From Eilatimonas milleporae (GTDB taxonomy: Bacteria > Pseudomonadota > Alphaproteobacteria > Sphingomonadales > Kordiimonadaceae): a stretch of 64,000 bases of DNA. The position numbers and the translations under genes were made by a program. The stretch is taken from NCBI RefSeq assembly GCF_003688555.1, contig NZ_REFR01000013.1:248001-312000 (forward strand), written 5' to 3'. Positions 59,970-64,000 of the stretch are shown one piece after another. Under the pieces are notes generated by a model. It saw only the letters and a program-made list of their open reading frames with translations. It did no database searches and was not told where the DNA came from. Numbering within the stretch: the first letter of the stretch is position 1; every line of letters starts with the position of its first letter.

Positions 59970-61112
59970 ATGATCAGAAAGACGTTTTACAGCATCGCTT
60001 TAATGGCTTTTTGTGTGGCATCGGCGGGGTCGGCGACGGCCCAGCAGCCCATGTCGGCACAGGATATCGAAGCGGTCCGCGACAGTTACATATTCGTCTT
60101 TAAGGACACTATGGAACGCGGAAAAGTAGCAAATGAAGTTTCGAAAATCATCAGCGAAAACCGGGCGGGTGCCAGCCTGGTGATGCAACGGCATGTCTAC
60201 AACACCGCGATCAAGGGCTTTTCCGGCCGCATGCCGGCGGCGGTGGCCGCCAAGATTGCCGCCAGCAATCCCAACATCGCCTATTATGAGGCCGACCGGA
60301 TCGTCCATGCCTATCAGGCCGCCGGCGGCGTCAACAGCGCCAACCAGCCGGCCCAGCAGACGCCTTACGGCATCACCCGCGTCAATGGCGGCACCAGCGG
60401 CGTCGGCAGGACGGTGTGGGTGCTGGACACCGGCATCGACACCGACCATCCGGACCTGAACATCGACCTGGCCCGGTCGGCCAATTTCATCACGTCCGGC
60501 CCCAACACGGTTGAGGACGGCACCGGTCACGGCACCCATGTGGCCGGCACCATCGCGGCACTGGACAACGGCATCGGCGTTGTCGGCGTGGCGCCGGGGG
60601 CGACCGTGGTCGCCATCCGCGTACTGGACAATCGCGGCTCCGGCACCCTGTCGGGCGTGATCGCCGGCGTTGACTATGTGGCGGCCAATGCCGCACCCGG
60701 CGAGGTGGCCAATATGAGCCTGGGCGGCGGGGCCTCCAGCGCGCTGGACAATGCGGTGATTTCCGCCGCCAGCCGTGGCATCCTGTTCGCATTGGCCGCC
60801 GGCAATGAGAGCACGGACGCGGCGACCCGGTCGCCCGCGCGCGCCAACCACCCCAATATCTGGACCGTGTCGGCGATTGATTCGAACGATGTCTTTGCCT
60901 GGTTCTCCAATTTCGGCAACCCGCCGGTCGACTGCGCGGCGCCGGGCGTGGGCGTGCTGTCCACCCATCTGAACGGCGGCTATGCCACCCTGTCGGGCAC
61001 GTCCATGGCGGCGCCGCACGTGGCCGGTATCCTGCTGTTCGGCAGCCCGAATTTTTCCGGGTCGGCGATCAACGATCCGGACGGCAGCCCGGACCCGATC
61101 TGCGTGTTCTAA
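59970..61112 (+). CDS. Secreted S8-family serine protease (subtilase) 1
   Basis: The 380-residue protein has a signal peptide (YSIALMAFCVASAGSATAQQ), an I9-like propeptide (DSYIFVFKDTMERG to YYEADR) and a proteinase K-like S8 domain. Catalytic residues are Asp153 (VLDTGIDTDHP), His187 (GTGHGTHVAGT) and Ser345 (SGTSMAAPHVAG), with Asn279 as oxyanion residue. Only two Cys remain after signal removal, Cys322 (VDCAAPG) and Cys378 in the tail GSPDPICVF; they may form a disulphide. No autotransporter or anchor follows. The protein at 62.4 kb is a paralogue. Confidence 0.95.
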   Translation: MIRKTFYSIALMAFCVASAGSATAQQPMSAQDIEAVRDSYIFVFKDTMERGKVANEVSKIISENRAGASLVMQRHVYNTAIKGFSGRMPAAVAAKIAASNPNIAYYEADRIVHAYQAAGGVNSANQPAQQTPYGITRVNGGTSGVGRTVWVLDTGIDTDHPDLNIDLARSANFITSGPNTVEDGTGHGTHVAGTIAALDNGIGVVGVAPGATVVAIRVLDNRGSGTLSGVIAGVDYVAANAAPGEVANMSLGGGASSALDNAVISAASRGILFALAAGNESTDAATRSPARANHPNIWTVSAIDSNDVFAWFSNFGNPPVDCAAPGVGVLSTHLNGGYATLSGTSMAAPHVAGILLFGSPNFSGSAINDPDGSPDPICVF

Positions 61113-61136
61113 ACACGCAGGCCTGACCACCCACGA

Positions 61137-61169
61137 GGAAAGGCCCGGCGGCACCGCCGGGCCTTTTCC
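61137..61169 (+). terminator. Rho-independent terminator of the first subtilase
   Basis: AAGGCCCGGCGG and CCGCCGGGCCTT form a 12-bp stem with a short CA loop, followed by TT and then CC. It lies 25 bases after the stop of the plus-strand gene. Confidence 0.75.
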
Positions 61170-61233
61170 ATGACGGGTCAGCGACCGAGCCGACCAACAG
61201 GCCGGCCCGCAAGGGCGGGCGCACCGCCCCCGC

Positions 61234-61292
61234 CTGAGTCCATACCGCCTGAATCCACACTGCCTGAGTCCACACTGCCTGAATCCACACTG
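61234..61292. repeat. 15-bp tandem array with a GANTC site in every unit
   Basis: Four units near CCTGAATCCACACTG run with exactly 15-base period. GANTC sites lie at 61236, 61251, 61266 and 61281 and alternate GAGTC, GAATC, GAGTC, GAATC. The array lies between the first subtilase terminator and the stop of the PAS_5 gene, where a coding role is unlikely. Confidence 0.85.
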
Positions 61293-61327
61293 TCCGCGTG
61301 CATGCCGACCAGGCGCGGTCCGGATGG

Positions 61328-61888
61328 TCAGCTTTCCAGCTCGCGGCCCGGATGCCCGGCGCCGATATCGATATAACGGAACATGTCGGTCAGGCGGAGA
61401 ACACCGGGTTCGGGCGCGCGTTCGATCAGGATGTCGTCGTCCAGCACCGCCATGACCTCGAAGACGAAGGGCGGGCGGCAGGGTTCGGTCGGCAGAAGCG
61501 GCAGCGCCAGACCGACAAAGCGGGGGGTGTCCATGGGAAGAGTCTCGTCACAGATCGTCCAGACACAGGCACAGGGTTTGTTGACAAGGGTCATCATGCG
61601 GCGGCTGCGCAGGGCACGGATGCCCGGATCGCTGTATTCGAGAAAATTCAGCCCGGTATAGTCATGACCGGTGACACGCTGGAACATGGACCCCATGAAA
61701 ACAAAGACCATTTCCGTGGGCGAGCGCATTTCCAGCATGAAACACCGGTCGAACACACCGTCCAGGTCTTTCAGGCGCATCTGGTCGCGGCGCGGCAGCA
61801 AGGCACCGCGGCGCCATGCGTTCCACGCATCGGCGACCTGCCGGATTTCCCGCACATTCGCCACACTTGGTAATTTCAAAGGCGGCAC
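61328..61888 (-). CDS. PAS_5-family PAS domain protein
   Basis: About 186 residues from a GTG at 61888; an earlier TTG start at 61933 is possible but has no ribosome binding site. It has the PAS_5 layout: VADAWNAWRRGALLPRRDQM, LKDLDGVFDRCFMLEM, then VFVFMGSMFQRVTGHDYTGL and FVFEVMAVLDDDIL. It has no effector domain. It is opposite in direction to both flanking subtilases. Its relative at 34.8-35.3 kb is distant in sequence. Confidence 0.75.
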   Translation of the reverse strand: MPPLKLPSVANVREIRQVADAWNAWRRGALLPRRDQMRLKDLDGVFDRCFMLEMRSPTEMVFVFMGSMFQRVTGHDYTGLNFLEYSDPGIRALRSRRMMTLVNKPCACVWTICDETLPMDTPRFVGLALPLLPTEPCRPPFVFEVMAVLDDDILIERAPEPGVLRLTDMFRYIDIGAGHPGRELES

Positions 61889-62425
61889 CTCGACCCCAAT
61901 CTCAAGTACGCCCAGTATCCCGGCACTACACAATCAGGTAATAATGGTGAACATTATAGTACTCAAGACTCATAGCCTGATATATCGGTTAAAAAATATA
62001 TTAATACTAATGTAAATAGTGCTTCCTTTAATTGCATAAGTACCTGTCATACTCGTTATTTGTATATTTTTTTAACAAAGAACTCAATTTTTTTAAAGAT
62101 TTATCGTTTTTTGACCGAATACCATACATTAATTCGGAACATTGTCCGGAGATCCGGACCGCACCCGGCGCGACACGACACACGGATATCCGTACATAAG
62201 CGTCCGTGGCATAGGCGTCCGTACAGAGGCATCCGTGACATGGGCCTTACACAGGGCACAGCCTTGAAACTACCATAGATTGCCCCTTTTCATGCCATAA
62301 TTTTACACAAAGCCTTTCCGGTGGTTTTGCGCGATCTAATTACCCCTTTTACGGGAAAAAAAGAAACGTCCGTGGCACGACCACACCTGATAGGGGCATT
62401 TTCTGACCGATAAGAGGAGATCGGA
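61889..62425. other. AT-rich intergenic region upstream of the second subtilase
   Basis: From about 61930 to 62130 the DNA is far richer in A and T than the rest of the window. It has an inverted repeat ATAATG-GTGAA-CATTAT (61941-61957). Further right a 14-15 bp unit is repeated four times (62191-62247). The second subtilase promoter should be here. No gene was found. Confidence 0.55.
62191..62247. repeat. 14-15 bp imperfect tandem repeat
   Basis: Units CGTACATAAGCGTC, CGTGGCATAGGCGTC, CGTACAGAGGCATC and CGTGACATGGGCCT follow one another. They differ at several bases but share the CGT...GGC pattern. Confidence 0.6.
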
Positions 62426-63583
62426 ATGTCTGTAAAATCCACTTTCAAAGCCGGCGTCCTGGCGGCGGGCCTGTGCATGGCGGCACCGGCGTCCGCGCAG
62501 GCGCCCCTGTCCGCCCAGAGCATCGAGGCGGTGCGCGACAGTTATATCTTCGTTTTCAGGGACGATGTGGGCGAGGACCGGGTCCGGGCGGCCGTCAGCC
62601 GCATCCTGCAAGCCCACGGCCTGACACAGCGCCATGTCTACACGGCGGCGCTGCGCGGATTTTCCGCCCGCATGCCGGCGGCCATCGCGGCGGCCATCGC
62701 GGCCGCCAACCCGGATATCGCCTATTATGAGGCGGACAAGCCCGTCTATGCCTTTACCGGGGGGGGCCGGAACGGCGTGATCGGGGGGCTGATCGGCGGC
62801 ATCATCGGCGGACCGCAGCCGGCCCAGCAGACGCCTTACGGCATCACGCGGGTCAATGGCGGCACGGGCACCGCCGGCGGCACCGCCTGGGTCATCGACA
62901 CGGGCATCGATTCGGACCATCCCGACCTGAATGTGGACGTGGCCCGGTCGGCCAATTTCGTCACGCTGGACCTGAACACGATCGAGGATTTCAACGGGCA
63001 CGGCACCCATGTGGCCGGCACCATTGCCGCGCTGGACAATGACATCGGCGTTGTCGGCGTGGCACCGGGCGCCCCGGTGGCCGGTATCCGCGTGCTGGGC
63101 ACGCTGGGTTTCGGGTCCACGTCGGACGTGATCGCGGGTGTCGACCATGTGGCGGCCAACGCCGCCCCCGGCGATGTGGCCAATATGAGCCTGGGCGGCG
63201 GGGCCTCGGACGCGCTGGACAGTGCGGTGCGCGCGGCGGCGGACCGGGGCATTCTGTTCGTGCTGGCCGCCGGCAATGAAAGCGCCGATGCCAACACCAC
63301 ATCGCCCGCCCGGGTCGAGCATCCCAATGTGTGGACGGTGTCGGCGACCGACGAGACGGACGGTTTCGCCAGCTTTTCCAATTTCGGCAATCCGCCGGTG
63401 GACTGCGCGGCGCCGGGTGTGGGGGTGCTGTCCACCTATCTGAACGGCGGGTATGAGACCCTGTCGGGCACGTCCATGGCGGCCCCGCATGTGGCCGGCA
63501 TTCTGCTTCTGGGCGCGGTGCGCTTTGACGGCGTGGCCATCGGCGACCCCGACGGCAGCCCGGACCCGATCTGCGTGTTCTAG
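62426..63583 (+). CDS. Secreted S8-family serine protease (subtilase) 2
   Basis: The 385-residue paralogue of the 60-kb protease has a signal peptide (FKAGVLAAGLCMAAPASAQA), an I9-like propeptide with DSYIFVFRDDVGEDRV, and S8 triad Asp158 (VIDTGIDSDHP), His192 (NGHGTHVAGT) and Ser350 (SGTSMAAPHVAG), with Asn284. It differs in a Gly/Ile-rich insert at about 112-130 (GVIGGLIGGIIGGP) just before the catalytic domain. The mature form has Cys327 and Cys383, in the same tail GSPDPICVF. A strong GAGGAGA precedes the ATG. Confidence 0.95.
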   Translation: MSVKSTFKAGVLAAGLCMAAPASAQAPLSAQSIEAVRDSYIFVFRDDVGEDRVRAAVSRILQAHGLTQRHVYTAALRGFSARMPAAIAAAIAAANPDIAYYEADKPVYAFTGGGRNGVIGGLIGGIIGGPQPAQQTPYGITRVNGGTGTAGGTAWVIDTGIDSDHPDLNVDVARSANFVTLDLNTIEDFNGHGTHVAGTIAALDNDIGVVGVAPGAPVAGIRVLGTLGFGSTSDVIAGVDHVAANAAPGDVANMSLGGGASDALDSAVRAAADRGILFVLAAGNESADANTTSPARVEHPNVWTVSATDETDGFASFSNFGNPPVDCAAPGVGVLSTYLNGGYETLSGTSMAAPHVAGILLLGAVRFDGVAIGDPDGSPDPICVF

Positions 63584-63765
63584 GGCGTCCCCCGACCGAC
63601 ACGCCACGGACCCGGCCATGGCCGGGTCCGCAGCCGGACAGCATTTATCCTTGTCCGGCCTTGTCCGGGCGTGTCCGGGCGGGCGTGTGTTCCCGATTCC
63701 GTCCTTGGCGTCCGGTTCAGGCGCCGGTTCGGATGACTGTTCAGGCGATTGTTCAGGCGCCGGTT
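63584..63765. other. Short gap between second subtilase and CoA-transferase
   Basis: This stretch of 182 bases lies between convergent genes and holds tandem GTCCGG-type and GGCGCCGGTT-type units. A stem GGACCCGGCCATGGCCGGGTCC is visible just after the subtilase as two arms, GGACCCGGCC (63607-63616) and GGCCGGGTCC (63619-63628), a possible terminator without a T tract. Confidence 0.45.
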
Positions 63766-64000
63766 TTAAGCGACAATGGCCGCCTGGGTCTGGCTGCGGA
63801 CATCGTCCGCCGTGACCCCGGGCGCCAGTTCGACGATGCGGAGACCGCCGTCGGCCACGTCGAACACCCCGAGATTGGTGATCACCCGGTCCACCACGCC
63901 CTGGCCGGTCAGCGGCAGGGTGCAGTCCTTCAAAAGCTTGGGCTCGCCCTTTTTGTTGGTGTGATCCATGATGACGACGACCCGCTTGACGCCGGCGACC
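63766..64000 (-). CDS. scoB: 3-oxoacid CoA-transferase subunit B, C-terminal end
   Basis: The visible 77 residues read VAGVKRVVVIMDHTNKKGEP, then LLKDCTLPLTGQGVVDRVIT, and end in LGVFDVADGGLRIVELAPGV and a short tail. This is the conserved end of the beta subunit of succinyl-CoA:3-ketoacid (or 3-oxoadipate) CoA-transferase. The N-terminus lies beyond base 64000. It probably serves ketone-body or acetoacetate use; the exact substrate class cannot be set from this part alone. Confidence 0.9.
   Translation of the reverse strand, partial: VAGVKRVVVIMDHTNKKGEPKLLKDCTLPLTGQGVVDRVITNLGVFDVADGGLRIVELAPGVTADDVRSQTQAAIVA

Noticed and set aside
61234-61292. CRISPR-like array
   Set aside because: The units are contiguous 15-bp tandem copies without spacers, and no cas gene is near.
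61982-62020. CtrA binding site TTAA-N7-TTAA
   Set aside because: The nearest match (TTAA with eight bases and TTAA) has the wrong spacing and lies in AT-rich DNA where it is expected by chance.
53503-64000. Prophage or integrative element
   Set aside because: No integrase, transposase, phage structural gene, tRNA-flanked att site or terminal repeat was seen.

Overview
The window looks like a chromosomal segment of a GC-rich alphaproteobacterium. The evidence is a CcrM-type GANTC methyltransferase next to rnhB, split b and b' F0 subunits in the order atpI-B-E-F'-F, the cytochrome aa3 cluster ctaC-D-B-G-E with DUF983, SURF1, thrC and an M16 peptidase downstream, and the mutY-dciA-dsbA-smc neighbourhood. 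I cannot name the genus. No rRNA, tRNA, insertion sequence, prophage or CRISPR array was recognised.

Layout. 0-2 kb: a PhzF-like protein (cut by the left edge), a YffB/ArsC-like protein and a CDF metal exporter. 2-5 kb: the F0 ATP synthase operon with a terminator and a good sigma70-like promoter. 5-12.8 kb: smc, a DsbA-type lipoprotein, dciA, mutY, ccrM and rnhB; six GANTC sites lie in 72 bp upstream of ccrM. 13.5-20.2 kb: a flavodoxin-fold protein, a frameshifted TauE/SafE permease, rmuC, a PhyH dioxygenase, a ferredoxin-reductase-like flavoprotein and a periplasmic glutathione peroxidase. 20.4-26.2 kb: a bifunctional PutA without a DNA-binding domain, a PA0069-type radical SAM protein and a degenerate REC-EAL protein. 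26.3-31.2 kb: the glycine cleavage operon gcvT-H-PA-PB behind a tandem glycine riboswitch. 31.3-41.2 kb: a lipoprotein, ispH-thrB-rnhA, a PAS_5 protein, an M28 peptidase, a SnoaL-like protein, a double-thioredoxin DsbA-like protein, a peroxiredoxin and a free-standing DsbD-alpha protein. 41.4-51.1 kb: yqgE, then the M16-thrC-surf1-DUF983-cta cluster. 51.8-53.3 kb: tldD.

From 53.5 kb to the right edge the content is accessory: a PepSY membrane protein with a Gln/Ser/Ala repeat, a two-part membrane protein, a TonB-dependent receptor (together a likely siderophore or iron uptake locus), two paralogous secreted subtilases around a second PAS_5 protein, and the end of a CoA-transferase beta subunit. 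This part is rich in 12-18 bp tandem repeats, has long intergenic regions and contains an AT-rich patch.

No clear new defence or mobile system is visible. The observations most worth following are the GANTC clusters, the subtilase pair with its shared Cys-containing tail, the receptor/PepSY/fused membrane protein locus, and the recurrent short tandem repeats.
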